In this document: positions 1 through 8,910 of the stretch, one piece after another
Position numbering within the stretch: position 1 is the stretch's first letter
Layout: each line of letters begins with the position of its first letter
NCBI RefSeq assembly: GCF_003012705.1
Contig: NZ_PXYL01000027.1
Span: forward strand, 1-46,947
Direction of reading: 5' to 3'
Length of the DNA stretch: 46,947 nucleotides
Source: Pseudaminobacter soli (ex Li et al. 2025)
GTDB taxonomy: Bacteria; Pseudomonadota; Alphaproteobacteria; Rhizobiales; Rhizobiaceae
Translations under genes and position numbers: made by a program
The notes under the pieces: generated by a model
Database searches by the model: none
The model's input: the letters and a program-made list of their open reading frames with translations, nothing else
What the model was told of the DNA's origin: nothing

Positions 1-577
1 CCCCTCAGATCAAACGCCAAAGATCGTCGGCGCCGGGCGTCATGCTGCCGCCTAGGCCCGCTTTCTGGCCATTTCCGTCCACGAGAACGCGACCGGAACA
101 TTCGGGGGGGTGCGACCGAAACGCTCCTCCGCTACCACCCCTTCACTCACACTCTCCCGCTCGGTGCGACATGGAGCGCACCCTGAAGGCCACCGCAAAG
201 TGACCGTTTGAAGGTTAAGCTTTGGCCCTTCCAGACCCTCTCGATCCACTTCACGATTGTCTCTCCGTTGTCTCGATAGGCGACGCAACATTTCTCGCCG
301 GCTGGCGTTGATACGCCGCGCGCGCGGAATCGGCATGGCCAGTGCGAGAGCGGGCCGTCCGGCTCGTGCGATGGGCGCGAACAGCTGGAAGAGAAAAGCG
401 ACGACCACTCTGGAGCCGCGTCGGCCCAAGAAGGTCGAAAAGCGAGACTATTGCGAAGTCTCTCACGCCCAGTGAAATGCCGAGATATCCGCCGTTACAG
501 TCAAAGGTGACGGGCGGCGATCCCGGCTCGAATGAAGTTTGGTTACGTGCAGTCACATCAACCAAATGGAGGTCGCT
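1..577. other. No gene recognised (window start to first gene)
   Basis: Several short open frames occur on both strands, but none has a convincing ribosome binding site or a recognisable protein motif. Their translations are Arg-rich, as expected of chance frames in GC-rich DNA. No tRNA, repeat or clear terminator was seen. The last 100 bases presumably carry the promoter of the thiamine-diphosphate enzyme gene, but no convincing -35/-10 pair could be picked by eye. Confidence 0.5.
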
Positions 578-2236
578 ATGAAGGTACTTGAAGCGATTTC
601 GGCAGCGATTGCGGCTGAGGGCATCGACCGCATTTTCGCGGTCATGGGCGATGCCAATCAAGACATCATCGTAGAGTTGTGTGAAAAACATGGGCTCAAA
701 TACGTTCACGCGCATCATGAGACCGCCGCTATCGGCATGGCGGACGGCTATTCGCGCTTCACCGGCAAGATCGGCCTTGCCGCCACCACGCAAGGCCCCG
801 GATACACCAACGCAACGACCTCGCTCGTTTTGGCTCGGCTGCATCGATCGCCGGTATTGATGCTGGCCGGCCACGCTTCCCTGCGTGATCCCTACAACCC
901 GCAGGGCATGGTCGACCAGGACGCAATGGCAAAGCTCACGGCCGGGGCAACGGTGAAAATCGATCACGCCAACAATGTCGATTACTGCCTCGGTGAAGCC
1001 TTCCGCCAGCTGAAAGCAAGGAAAGGACCGTTCGTCTTCAACCTGCCGCAAGACGTCCAGCACAATGTCCTGCCGGACCCGAACTGGACCTATCGCCCCA
1101 TGTACAAGGCAAAGGTGTTGCAGCCGCCGCGGCCGGAAGACGTTGCCGAAGCGGCCAAGATCGTGGCCGGCGCCAAAAAGCCAACCATTCTTTGCGGGCT
1201 TGGTGCCGCCCAGTCAAAAGCAGAGCCAGAGGTCCAGAAATTGGCCGAATATCTCGGCGCGCCAGTGGCAACGACTCTGTATGCCGCAGGTTTTTGCTCT
1301 CAGTACCCGCTTTATCTCGGTATCAGCGGCGGCCTGGGCTCAGACTTCACGGTCGATACTCTGGCCGAAAGCGATGTCATGATCGTCGTCGGCGCGAGTT
1401 TGAATGAGTGGACGACGCATTTCGGCAAGATCCTCGAGAACGGCAAGAAGATCATCCAGATCGATGACCGGGAGGATGCGTTCGGCTGGTTCGCACGGGT
1501 TGCAGTCGGCCTCGAAGCCGATGCGAAAATAGCCGTCGCCGCACTGCTCGAGCGGCTGAAGGAAGGCGGCAAGCCGGCTCGTCAGCCGGATGCGGAGACA
1601 GTGCAGAAATTCAAGCAGCGGAAGGCGCCGGGCATAAGTTACGACGACGGAAAGACCGTCGATCCGCGTCGCGTCGCGAGCTATCTGGAAGACAAGCTGC
1701 CGAAACGGGATCGCATTCTCGTCTTCGACGGTGGCCACGCTGCAATGGTGACCTGTCAGACCATGAGCAGTCCCAGCGCCGACAACTGGGCACTCGGGCT
1801 GGACTTCGGAGCCATCGGGCAAGGTTTGAGCATCGCACTGGGTGCCTGCTTTGCGCGACCCGGCAAGCGAGTTACCCACCTGACGGCGGATGCCTCGTTC
1901 ATGATGAATGTGTCCGATTTCCACACCGCGGTCAGTCATGACCTGCCGCTCACCGTTATCGTGTTCAACGACAATGCCGTCGGGCAGGAACGGCATGATC
2001 TGGTTCACAAGGGGTTCCCGACGAAATATGCCGATGTCGCCCAGCCGGATTTCGAAAAGCTCGCCGTCGGCTTTGGCGCCAAGGGTTTCAGGGTAGATAA
2101 GCCCGACGATTTCGGCGAGATCGACAAGGCTCTTGCCGTCACCGATGGCCCCGTGATCGTCAATGTGCGCATCAACGGCGACGTTGAACTGCCTGTCAGC
2201 TGGGAGATTGCCCAGCATCTCGAGATGACCGAGTAG
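578..2236 (+). CDS. Thiamine-diphosphate-dependent enzyme (acetolactate synthase/decarboxylase superfamily)
   Basis: The 552-residue product has the three-part fold of the acetolactate synthase, benzoylformate decarboxylase and oxalyl-CoA decarboxylase superfamily. The N-terminal pyrimidine-binding domain carries the catalytic Glu in HHETAAIGMADGYSR. A central domain follows, and the C-terminal domain binds the diphosphate and metal. The usual GDG of the metal motif reads ADA here (Asp438 kept, followed by SFMMN), while the downstream NDNAVG supplies the metal-binding Asn. The start was placed at 578 because GGAGG lies six bases upstream; an in-frame codon at 539 has no such site. The substrate is not evident. 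The next gene on the strand is an MFS carrier of monocarboxylate type, so a 2-oxo acid or related carboxylate is possible, but this is inference. The fold assignment is secure, the reaction is not. Confidence 0.88.
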   Translation: MKVLEAISAAIAAEGIDRIFAVMGDANQDIIVELCEKHGLKYVHAHHETAAIGMADGYSRFTGKIGLAATTQGPGYTNATTSLVLARLHRSPVLMLAGHASLRDPYNPQGMVDQDAMAKLTAGATVKIDHANNVDYCLGEAFRQLKARKGPFVFNLPQDVQHNVLPDPNWTYRPMYKAKVLQPPRPEDVAEAAKIVAGAKKPTILCGLGAAQSKAEPEVQKLAEYLGAPVATTLYAAGFCSQYPLYLGISGGLGSDFTVDTLAESDVMIVVGASLNEWTTHFGKILENGKKIIQIDDREDAFGWFARVAVGLEADAKIAVAALLERLKEGGKPARQPDAETVQKFKQRKAPGISYDDGKTVDPRRVASYLEDKLPKRDRILVFDGGHAAMVTCQTMSSPSADNWALGLDFGAIGQGLSIALGACFARPGKRVTHLTADASFMMNVSDFHTAVSHDLPLTVIVFNDNAVGQERHDLVHKGFPTKYADVAQPDFEKLAVGFGAKGFRVDKPDDFGEIDKALAVTDGPVIVNVRINGDVELPVSWEIAQHLEMTE

Positions 2237-2590
2237 GAAACGGCCGGCCAACAGATATTTTCAGCGGGCGGTCGCCATGTGCGGCGATCGCCTCGCTGAT
2301 GGCTTTTGAAAGGAATGTCTGCTCCTGTGGCGCGCCCGCATCGTCCCCACCACGGAAGCGATGCCCAAGGCAGCGAGAACAGCTGATTTGCATCGCTCAC
2401 CCTCCCGGCACCACGCTGCAGGTGCCGCTGTTGCGACGAACTCGTGGACTCTCGCGAAAAATCCGACGACAAAATATGTAGGCAGATGTCGGCATAGGTG
2501 GCGTTTCTTCGTCCTTGGGGGATTCAATCGCGAGTCCGACATCCGAACGGCGGCATCGGGCGGCATAGACAACGTCTGGGGGAGAGTGCC
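2237..2590. other. Intergenic stretch without recognised gene
   Basis: The 354 bases between the thiamine-diphosphate enzyme and the MFS gene contain only chance frames. A hairpin sits near its left end (separate entry). The MFS start is preceded by a G-rich ribosome binding site around 2578-2586. The gap suggests that the two genes have separate promoters. Confidence 0.5.
2268..2291 (+). terminator. Possible terminator hairpin after the ThDP enzyme gene
   Basis: GCGGTCGCC and GGCGATCGC can pair over nine positions (one G-U wobble) around a six-base loop, 31 bases after the stop codon. The nearest T tract (four T) lies about ten bases further on, so this is not a classical intrinsic terminator. 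Confidence 0.3.
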
Positions 2591-3799
2591 ATGAACCATT
2601 CCTATCGCTGGGTGATCGTCGGCGCGGGCGGCCTGTTGGGGTGCGTCGCGATCGGGGCCATGTTCTCGCTCCCCGTCTTCCTGCGGTCGATCTCGCAGGA
2701 CACCGGCTGGTCCATCACCGGCATATCCACGGCGATGACGATAGGCTTCCTCGCCATGGCGGCGGGCAGCGTGGTGTGGGGCACCCTCTCCGACCGGTTC
2801 GGCCCGCGGCTCGTGGCGCTCACGGGATCGGGCGTCCTCGCGGCGAGCCTGGCGCTCGCCAGCCAGGCGAGATCGCTGGCCGAATTCCAGCTTCTGTTCG
2901 GCCTGCTGGTCGGAGCGGCGACCGCCGCCGTCTTCGCCCCAATGATGGCCTGCGTGACCGGCTGGTTCGATACGCAGCGCGCGCTTGCCGTGTCGCTCGT
3001 CTCTGCCGGCATGGGCATGGCGCCGATGACCATGGCACCTCTCGCGGCCTGGCTGATTACGATCCATGACTGGCGCACCGCGATGATGATCATCGCCGGC
3101 ATTGTGGCGGTCCTGATGATCCCCGCCGCGCTGCTCGTGCGGCGCCCGCCGGCGCTGAGTGACGGGCCAGCGGAGATGGCGGCAGACGAGCCGCAATCCG
3201 GCATGACGGTCAGGCAGGCGGTTCGCTCGCCGCAGTTCATCATCCTGATGCTGGCGAATTTCTTCTGCTGCGCCACCCATTCCGGCCCGATCTTCCATAC
3301 CGTGAGCTACGCCGTGACCTGTGGCGTCCCGATGATCGCGGCCGTGTCGATCTACAGCGTCGAGGGGCTGGCCGGCATGGGCGGACGCATCGCCTTTGGC
3401 ATCCTCGGCGACAAGTTCGGCGCAAAGCGCGTGCTGGTGATGGGGCTGCTGGCTCAGGCCTTCGGCGTGCTCGCCTATGTGTTCGTCTCGACGCTCGGCC
3501 CGTTCTACGCGGTGGCAGCACTGGTCGGCTTCATCTACGCCGGCACGATGCCGCTCTACGCCGTGATCATCCGCGAAAATTTCCCGCTGCGGATGATGGG
3601 TACGATCATCGGCGGCACGGCGATGGCCGGCAGTCTCGGCATGTCGACCGGTCCGTTGCTGGGCGGCCTGATCTACGACCATTTCGCCAGCTATGCACTG
3701 ATGTATATCGGTTCGTGGGGCATGGGACTGGTGGCGGTGTTGATCCTCACGGCATTCCGGCCATTCCCCAGCAGGCAGATGGAGATGGCGGTGGCGTAG
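2591..3799 (+). CDS. MFS transporter, monocarboxylate/oxalate-formate antiporter type
   Basis: The 402-residue inner-membrane protein has about twelve hydrophobic segments. The loop between helices 2 and 3 reads GTLSDRFGPR, the typical major facilitator motif, and GDKFGAKRVL repeats it in the second half. A hydrophilic linker with PPALSDGPAEMAADEPQSG separates the halves. The overall look, with a short N-terminus and SLPVFLRSISQDTGWS in helix 1, resembles the MCT/OFA branch that carries small organic acids. The start at 2591 follows GGGGGAGAG; the frame extends upstream to 2498 but without a ribosome binding site. It lies 354 bases after the thiamine-diphosphate enzyme in the same direction, so uptake of that enzyme's substrate is a reasonable guess. 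The substrate is not shown by the sequence. Confidence 0.88.
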   Translation: MNHSYRWVIVGAGGLLGCVAIGAMFSLPVFLRSISQDTGWSITGISTAMTIGFLAMAAGSVVWGTLSDRFGPRLVALTGSGVLAASLALASQARSLAEFQLLFGLLVGAATAAVFAPMMACVTGWFDTQRALAVSLVSAGMGMAPMTMAPLAAWLITIHDWRTAMMIIAGIVAVLMIPAALLVRRPPALSDGPAEMAADEPQSGMTVRQAVRSPQFIILMLANFFCCATHSGPIFHTVSYAVTCGVPMIAAVSIYSVEGLAGMGGRIAFGILGDKFGAKRVLVMGLLAQAFGVLAYVFVSTLGPFYAVAALVGFIYAGTMPLYAVIIRENFPLRMMGTIIGGTAMAGSLGMSTGPLLGGLIYDHFASYALMYIGSWGMGLVAVLILTAFRPFPSRQMEMAVA

Positions 3800-3878
3800 A
3801 GCAAGCGCTCTCCACCCGGCAAACTGGCAAACACCAGCCCGAGCAACTGCCTACCCTCAGGGCCCGCAAGAGACCGGT

Positions 3879-4928
3879 TCACTTGGTCAGTAAATTGGCC
3901 CCAGCCTGCCAGAAGGCGATCTTGGCAATGTCTCGTCTGCTTTCGCAGCGCTCATTGATCACCGGATTAACAGGTAAGCGAAAACCAAAGGGCGGGAAAT
4001 GCACGCCGCCTCGTTCAATCCAATAGGCATCAAGATCGGCTCGCATTCTCATACGCCTGCGCGCCGATGCCCTTTGATTGATGACGTGACGCGAGTTGGA
4101 AACCGCGATGAGGTAGGGCGTGGCGCCGCGCGCCATCATGCCTTTCAGGACCAGCAGCACTGCATCCTTGGGCCGCAAGCCGCCAAGATCGCGGGTCGCG
4201 GCAATGACGGTCCTCTTGGCATCCTGCTGCGCGGATCCTTGCAAGCCTCCGATAACTATACTGTAGGAATCGCCTGGCCTGCGGACGAAGACGAAGCTTG
4301 CCGTGCACAAAACGGCACGATCGACAACGCGTATCAAGCGCAGTGCGAAAACGCCCTCATGACGGCTGCCACAATGGTCCGCCAGACATAGCTCCAGACA
4401 ATAGTCCTGATCGCGCCCCGAGATTGAACCGACTTCAACCTTCTTGCCGCTCCAGAGGGTCTGAAGCATTCGCGGATAAAGAAGAAGCCCCGCCACATCA
4501 AAATGCTGGACCAGAATGTCGAAGCGGCTCCGAAATGCCATTCGGTGCACCAGGAATGCCGAAAACGATTTCCGGACCAGATCGTCATGCGGCGGAACAA
4601 ACGCATGCTGCCGTGTGAATTCCTGAAGGAACCGCAGCCAACGCAATGTGAGTATCGGCGAAATGGCGAAGCGCAGCCAGAAAGCCATTATGCGCCGGAA
4701 TCCCAGGCGATTGCCCATGCTGATCGTCTGTCGAAGTATCGAATACGACCCGGCCAGTTGCTTCAGCGGCTCGGCGTTGGAGAGCTTTTCGTGATTTCCG
4801 GTCGTGGTGGCTGGCAGTTGCGAAAGGGTTGAAGACGAACTCGGATGTGTATGTGTATTCGCAAGCATGACAGCGCCGTTGATAATTGAGCAATATCGGC
4901 CAGAAGGCCGCGCCATGCCTTCGTTCAT
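3879..4928 (-). CDS. VirK/YbjX family protein (DUF535)
   Basis: The product (about 349 residues) shows the hallmarks of the DUF535 family of Salmonella VirK and E. coli YbjX: a central SYSIVIGGLQG segment, then KDAVLLVLKGMMA, and near the C-terminus DAYWIERGGVHFPPFGFRLP. The biochemical role of the family is unknown. Salmonella virK and ybjX belong to the PhoP-linked virulence genes tied to outer-membrane remodelling and survival of cationic peptides. The start is uncertain: ATG codons at 4928, 4916 and 4868 and a TTG at 4937 are in frame and none has a strong ribosome binding site. Conservation begins only at about residue 65. The gene is divergent from an AdeRS-like two-component system, which may control it, and convergent with the MFS gene. 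Confidence 0.82.
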   Translation of the reverse strand: MNEGMARPSGRYCSIINGAVMLANTHTHPSSSSTLSQLPATTTGNHEKLSNAEPLKQLAGSYSILRQTISMGNRLGFRRIMAFWLRFAISPILTLRWLRFLQEFTRQHAFVPPHDDLVRKSFSAFLVHRMAFRSRFDILVQHFDVAGLLLYPRMLQTLWSGKKVEVGSISGRDQDYCLELCLADHCGSRHEGVFALRLIRVVDRAVLCTASFVFVRRPGDSYSIVIGGLQGSAQQDAKRTVIAATRDLGGLRPKDAVLLVLKGMMARGATPYLIAVSNSRHVINQRASARRRMRMRADLDAYWIERGGVHFPPFGFRLPVNPVINERCESRRDIAKIAFWQAGANLLTK

Positions 4929-5104
4929 CTGTGTCAAGATTGGATGGAGGAAAATCCGGCACCCTGTGAGCAGCCGTCACAGAAGTTAGCTTTGCTTGGC
5001 GCCAAGGCATGAATGGCTGTAGCAAAAGCAGGATTGGTAATAATTAGATCAGCCCGCGACGATTCTCGTTGCCAAGAAAATCCCAAGAACATGCGGAGCC
5101 TAAT

Positions 5105-5797
5105 TTGGAAAACAGTCTCGTTCTGATTGCCGAAGACGAGCCGGAGATTGCGCAGATATTGGACGCGTATCTGGTGCGTGAAGGGTACAGAACGGTCCGG
5201 GCTGCCGATGGCGAAACGGCGCTCCAGCATCATGCGCTCCTGTCTCCGGATATTGTCTTGCTGGATGTTAGAATGCCGAAGCTGGACGGCTTTGCTGTTC
5301 TTGCCCGTATGCGGCAAGCCCGCGATACACCGGTCATCATGGTAACAGCGCTTGCTGAAGACCTCGATCGCTTGAGCGGCCTGCGTCTGGGCGCCGACGA
5401 CTATGTGGTCAAGCCGTTCAATCCTCAGGAAGTGGTCGCCCGTGTCAAAGCCGTTCTTCGCCGGACCAATGGCGAACGACAGGACACCATACGGCGCTTC
5501 GGCGCCATCGAAGTGGATTCGAATGCCTATTCGGCCTTCGTCAACAACGACGGTCAGCGCATTCCCATACAGCTGACCTTAAGCGAATTTCGCATTCTCG
5601 CTTACATGATCCGCCGCCCCATGCATGCATTTGATCGCGCCGATATTCTCGATGCATGCCTGCCGGAAAGCGCTGCTTTAATGCGCACCGTCGACACGCA
5701 CATTTCCAACCTTAGACGGAAGCTGGAAGAGCTAGGCCAGAAGGGCTTCTTTCCCGCCATTCGTGGCATCGGTTATCGGTTTGCGGATCCCAAATGA
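5105..5797 (+). CDS. OmpR-family response regulator, AdeR/BaeR-like
   Basis: A receiver domain (acidic pocket AEDE, phosphoacceptor Asp54 in LLDVRMP, Lys in VVKPFNP) is followed by a winged-helix DNA-binding domain ending in RGIGYRFADPK. The stretch from TPVIMVTAL through KPFNPQEVVARVKAVLRRT and the TVDTHISNLRRKLEE helix match Acinetobacter AdeR closely and E. coli BaeR less so; those regulators control multidrug efflux and envelope stress. I start the gene at TTG 5105, which has CGGAG six bases upstream, rather than at TTG 5069, which has none. The cognate kinase overlaps its 3' end by four bases. The VirK/YbjX gene runs divergently 176 bases away and is a candidate target. No efflux pump gene is nearby. 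Confidence 0.9.
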   Translation: MENSLVLIAEDEPEIAQILDAYLVREGYRTVRAADGETALQHHALLSPDIVLLDVRMPKLDGFAVLARMRQARDTPVIMVTALAEDLDRLSGLRLGADDYVVKPFNPQEVVARVKAVLRRTNGERQDTIRRFGAIEVDSNAYSAFVNNDGQRIPIQLTLSEFRILAYMIRRPMHAFDRADILDACLPESAALMRTVDTHISNLRRKLEELGQKGFFPAIRGIGYRFADPK

Positions 5798-7002
5798 AGA
5801 TCCCCTCCCTGTCGCTTGCGAGACTCACTGCGATAGTCATCGCAGCCATGCTGCTGCTCAGCGTCGGCATCGCCTATGTGGGCGTGAGTTGGTATTCGTC
5901 CTATTTGGAAGAAGGCATCATCAGCAGCCTGCCTCCGAACGCGGCGGCTGCATACAAGGACATGAATGCCGGGATCGTTCCTGACACTGCTTCCCTCAAG
6001 GAACTCTTCGATCTCATCAATGCGATGTCGGAACCAGCCGACTTTCAGCTCTATGTCGCGGTTCTGGTCTGTGGCCTGCTTTCTGCTCTGATGTGTAGCG
6101 TTATCGGCTTCTATCTTGCACGACGTATCGCGCACCCCCTCGAAGAGCTCACCTCGGCGGCGGACGGTCTGAAATCAGGTGACTTCTCTGTTCGGGTTCA
6201 GGCTTCCCACAGCAGCACTCGCGAAATTTCGAGTCTGGTGGAAACTTTCAACGCACTCGCCACGAACCTGGAGACGATGGAAGAGCGATTGCGGTTCAAC
6301 AATATGGCCGTGGCCCACGAACTACGAACGCCGCTCACAATTTTACGCGGATCGATGCAAGGCATGCTCGACGGGGTCTTCCCGATGGAAAGGCGGACCG
6401 TCTCAAACCTCCTGCTTCAGGTCGAAGGCCTGTCGCGGCTCGTTGACGACTTGCGAACACTGTCTCTCGCCATCGGGCAAAAGCTTGTAATCGATCGCAA
6501 CAGGCTCAATGCCGCTGAACTTGTCGAAGCGGTGCTCGCATCCGCAAACCCCATGCTCGAAGCGAGCAAGTTGACTGTCGAGACGCAATTGCAGCCGGCT
6601 TACGCGTCGGTGGATTCGCAGCGCGTTCGACAAGCAATCCTGGCACTTCTCGAGAACGCCTGCCGTTATGCAGCAAGCGGCGGGGTTCTTCGTTGCGAAA
6701 CTGAAACGCTGCCGGACAAAAGCGTTGCAATCCGCGTGATGGATCGCGGCCCGGGTTTTCCAGAAGATATGGAAGCAATCGCGGTCAATCCGTTCTGGCG
6801 TGGCGACCCGTCACGCACGCGCGCGACCGGCGGCACCGGGCTGGGGCTCTCGGTCGTTCAGGCCATCGCCACGGCCCATGGCGGGCACCTGACCTTCAGC
6901 AACAGAAAAGACGGTGGGGCAACGGTTGCTATAATCCTGCCGCAAAATGCGGAAGACAAACTGCAAAAGGTCGGCACGCACGCGGCCATGGGCTACGCCT
7001 GA
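5794..7002 (+). CDS. Sensor histidine kinase, AdeS/BaeS-like
   Basis: The 402-residue inner-membrane kinase starts at an ATG overlapping the regulator's stop codon (ATGA), indicating translational coupling. A membrane helix at about residues 9-31, a short periplasmic loop of about 50 residues, a second helix at about 83-108 and a HAMP linker lead to the dimerisation helix with phosphoacceptor His175 in VAHELRTPLTIL. The ATPase domain has the N box LENACRYA, the G1 box DRGPGFPE and the G2 box GTGLGLSVV. The segment QGMLDGVFPMERRTVSNLL and the LVDDLRTLSLA helix are strikingly like Acinetobacter AdeS. The small sensor loop suggests detection of membrane or envelope disturbance rather than a large ligand, but the signal is unknown. 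Confidence 0.92.
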   Translation: MKIPSLSLARLTAIVIAAMLLLSVGIAYVGVSWYSSYLEEGIISSLPPNAAAAYKDMNAGIVPDTASLKELFDLINAMSEPADFQLYVAVLVCGLLSALMCSVIGFYLARRIAHPLEELTSAADGLKSGDFSVRVQASHSSTREISSLVETFNALATNLETMEERLRFNNMAVAHELRTPLTILRGSMQGMLDGVFPMERRTVSNLLLQVEGLSRLVDDLRTLSLAIGQKLVIDRNRLNAAELVEAVLASANPMLEASKLTVETQLQPAYASVDSQRVRQAILALLENACRYAASGGVLRCETETLPDKSVAIRVMDRGPGFPEDMEAIAVNPFWRGDPSRTRATGGTGLGLSVVQAIATAHGGHLTFSNRKDGGATVAIILPQNAEDKLQKVGTHAAMGYA

Positions 7003-7230
7003 GGAATTTGTCTCTACGAATGGGCGCAACCACTCACGTGTCCGCCATGGTTGCGGGTGACCCGGGCTGACCTTTCGGCGGAGAAGATCGCGCCACTGGC
7101 CGGAACTCTTCGCCACAGAACAGCGTTTTGACGGTTCGGCTGATCGCGACGGCCAGCACCCGAAGTCCGGCCTGCGATAGCCGGATATCGATCTCGTGTG
7201 ACTTCAATTTCGTACTGTTGGAGGCACCGT

Positions 7231-7755
7231 ATGAGACAGGTTATCTCCACGTTCATTGGAGCCGGTGCCTTGGCCTGCGCGGCCGCCTTCCTGGTCCCGG
7301 CATTTGGGCAAGCCGACGACGACGCGACGCCGATCTATGGCATCAAGATGCCTCCCGGATACCGCGACTGGAGATTGATTTCCGTCGCCCACGAAGAGGG
7401 CATGCTCAACGATCTGCGCGCCATTCTGGGCAACGACATCGCGATCCAGGCCTTCCGCGAAGGAAAGCTCCCATACCCGGACGGCACGATCATTGCCCGG
7501 CTCGCCTGGAGTTACGATCCGCTGGAGGAGAGCGCGAAAGCCTTTGGCCGTTTGCAGTCCTACGTGGCCGGGCCGCCCAAGAATGGCGTCCAGTTCATGA
7601 TCAAGGATTCGGCAAAATACGCCTCGACCGGCGGCTGGGGCTTTGCTCAGTTTGATGACGGAAAGCCGGCAAGCGAAGCGGTGCACAGCACCTGCTTTTC
7701 CTGCCACGAGACCGCCAAGTCTCGCGACTTTGTCTTCAGCCGCTACGCGCCTTGA
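7231..7755 (+). CDS. Cytochrome P460-like periplasmic haem protein
   Basis: The 174-residue product begins with a Sec signal peptide (cleavage near residue 28, after FGQA). The mature domain contains GYRDWRLISVAHEEG, typical of the cytochrome P460/c'-beta family, and a single c-type haem site, CFSCH at residues 155-159, close to the C-terminus. Family members oxidise hydroxylamine or bind nitric oxide; the member here cannot be assigned to either role without locating the family's cross-linking Lys. The start at 7231 is set by GGAGG at 7220-7224. It is followed 93 bases later by a Tat-exported hydrolase in the same direction, so both proteins are expected in the periplasm. Confidence 0.85.
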   Translation: MRQVISTFIGAGALACAAAFLVPAFGQADDDATPIYGIKMPPGYRDWRLISVAHEEGMLNDLRAILGNDIAIQAFREGKLPYPDGTIIARLAWSYDPLEESAKAFGRLQSYVAGPPKNGVQFMIKDSAKYASTGGWGFAQFDDGKPASEAVHSTCFSCHETAKSRDFVFSRYAP

Positions 7756-7848
7756 AGGCAAAGCGTGGGTGTGTGCATCGGCTGCAGTGAGCGCGTCAAA
7801 CCTACCTCAGTTCGTTGCCGAGCTGAGACCAATTGTGGAGGCTGCACA

Positions 7849-8910
7849 ATGGCTTGGATCATGACTTCGGACAAAATCGATCAGGATCGCCGCCGCTTCC
7901 TGGGCGCCGCGGCCATGACCGTTGCCGCCGCCGAACTCCTCAAAGCCGGGCCAGCGGAGGCGCAGACCACCGGAGGAAATTCGCCGGGTTCACCGGCGGC
8001 CGGGACGAATACGTCGTTCGGCCCGCTGAAGCAGATCGATGCCGGTGAGCTGAATGTCGGATACGCCGAAGCCGGCCCGGCCGACGGTCCCGCGGTCATT
8101 CTTCTGCATGGCTGGCCCTACGACATTTACAGCTTTGTGGATGTAACGCCCGTGCTGGCTTCGGCCGGATATCGGGTGATTGTCCCCTATCTACGCGGCT
8201 ACGGCCCGACCCGGTTCCTTTCAGGTGAAACGTTCCGGAACGGCCAACCGTCCGTGTTCGCCGTCGACACCATCGCCCTTATGGACGGCCTCCATATCCA
8301 GAAAGCCACCCTGGGCGGTTTTGATTGGGGAGCGCGAACGGCCAACATCATGGCCGCGCTCTGGCCCGAGCGGTGCAAGGGCATGGTTTCGGTGAGCGGT
8401 TATCTGATCGGCAGTCAGGAAGCCGGCAAGAAACCCTTGCCGCCCAAGGCCGAGCTCGAATGGTGGTACCAGTTCTATTTCGCCACGGACCGCGGCCGGG
8501 CCGGCTACGACCAATACCGGCGGGATTTTGCCAAACTCATCTGGCAGCTCGCGTCGCCGCAATGGAAGTTCGACGACGCCACCTTCGACCGGAGCGCGGC
8601 ATCGCTGGCCAATCCGGATCACGTTGCCATCGTCATCCACAATTACCGCTGGCGGCTCGGCCTGGTGCCAGGCGATCCGAAATACGATGATATCGAAGCG
8701 AGGCTTGCCAAAGCCCCGGCCATCACCGTGCCGACCATTACCATGGAAGGCGACGCCAATGGCGCGCCGCACCCCGAAGCCAGTGCCTATGCCAGCAAAT
8801 TCACCGGCAAATACGAACACCGGGTGATCACGGGCGGCATAGGGCACAATCTGCCCCAGGAAGCGCCGCAGGCCTTCGCCCAGGCCGTGATCGACGTCGA
8901 TCGCCATTGA
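7849..8910 (+). CDS. Tat-exported alpha/beta hydrolase (epoxide hydrolase/dehalogenase type)
   Basis: The 353-residue protein opens with a twin-arginine signal, DRRRFLGAAAM, followed by a hydrophobic stretch and an Ala-rich cleavage region, so it should be exported folded. The hydrolase domain has the oxyanion-hole motif HGWPYD (His87) and a nucleophile elbow GGFDWGA with Asp159 in place of the more common Ser, which points to the epoxide hydrolase/haloalkane dehalogenase branch. A late acidic residue lies in MEGDANG and the catalytic His in GIGHNLPQEAP. The start at 7849 follows TGTGGAGG; an in-frame upstream codon at 7765 has no ribosome binding site and would bury the Tat signal. The substrate is unknown. 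Pairing with the upstream haem protein is only positional. Confidence 0.86.
   Translation: MAWIMTSDKIDQDRRRFLGAAAMTVAAAELLKAGPAEAQTTGGNSPGSPAAGTNTSFGPLKQIDAGELNVGYAEAGPADGPAVILLHGWPYDIYSFVDVTPVLASAGYRVIVPYLRGYGPTRFLSGETFRNGQPSVFAVDTIALMDGLHIQKATLGGFDWGARTANIMAALWPERCKGMVSVSGYLIGSQEAGKKPLPPKAELEWWYQFYFATDRGRAGYDQYRRDFAKLIWQLASPQWKFDDATFDRSAASLANPDHVAIVIHNYRWRLGLVPGDPKYDDIEARLAKAPAITVPTITMEGDANGAPHPEASAYASKFTGKYEHRVITGGIGHNLPQEAPQAFAQAVIDVDRH

Noticed and set aside
1-577. Short frames of 72 to 125 codons at the window start
   Set aside because: They overlap one another on both strands, lack ribosome binding sites and give Arg-rich translations without domains.
2261-3682. Long open frame on the minus strand opposite the MFS gene
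   Set aside because: It is the reverse shadow of a clear MFS gene in GC-rich DNA; the translation is rich in Arg, His and Asp with no domain pattern and no ribosome site.
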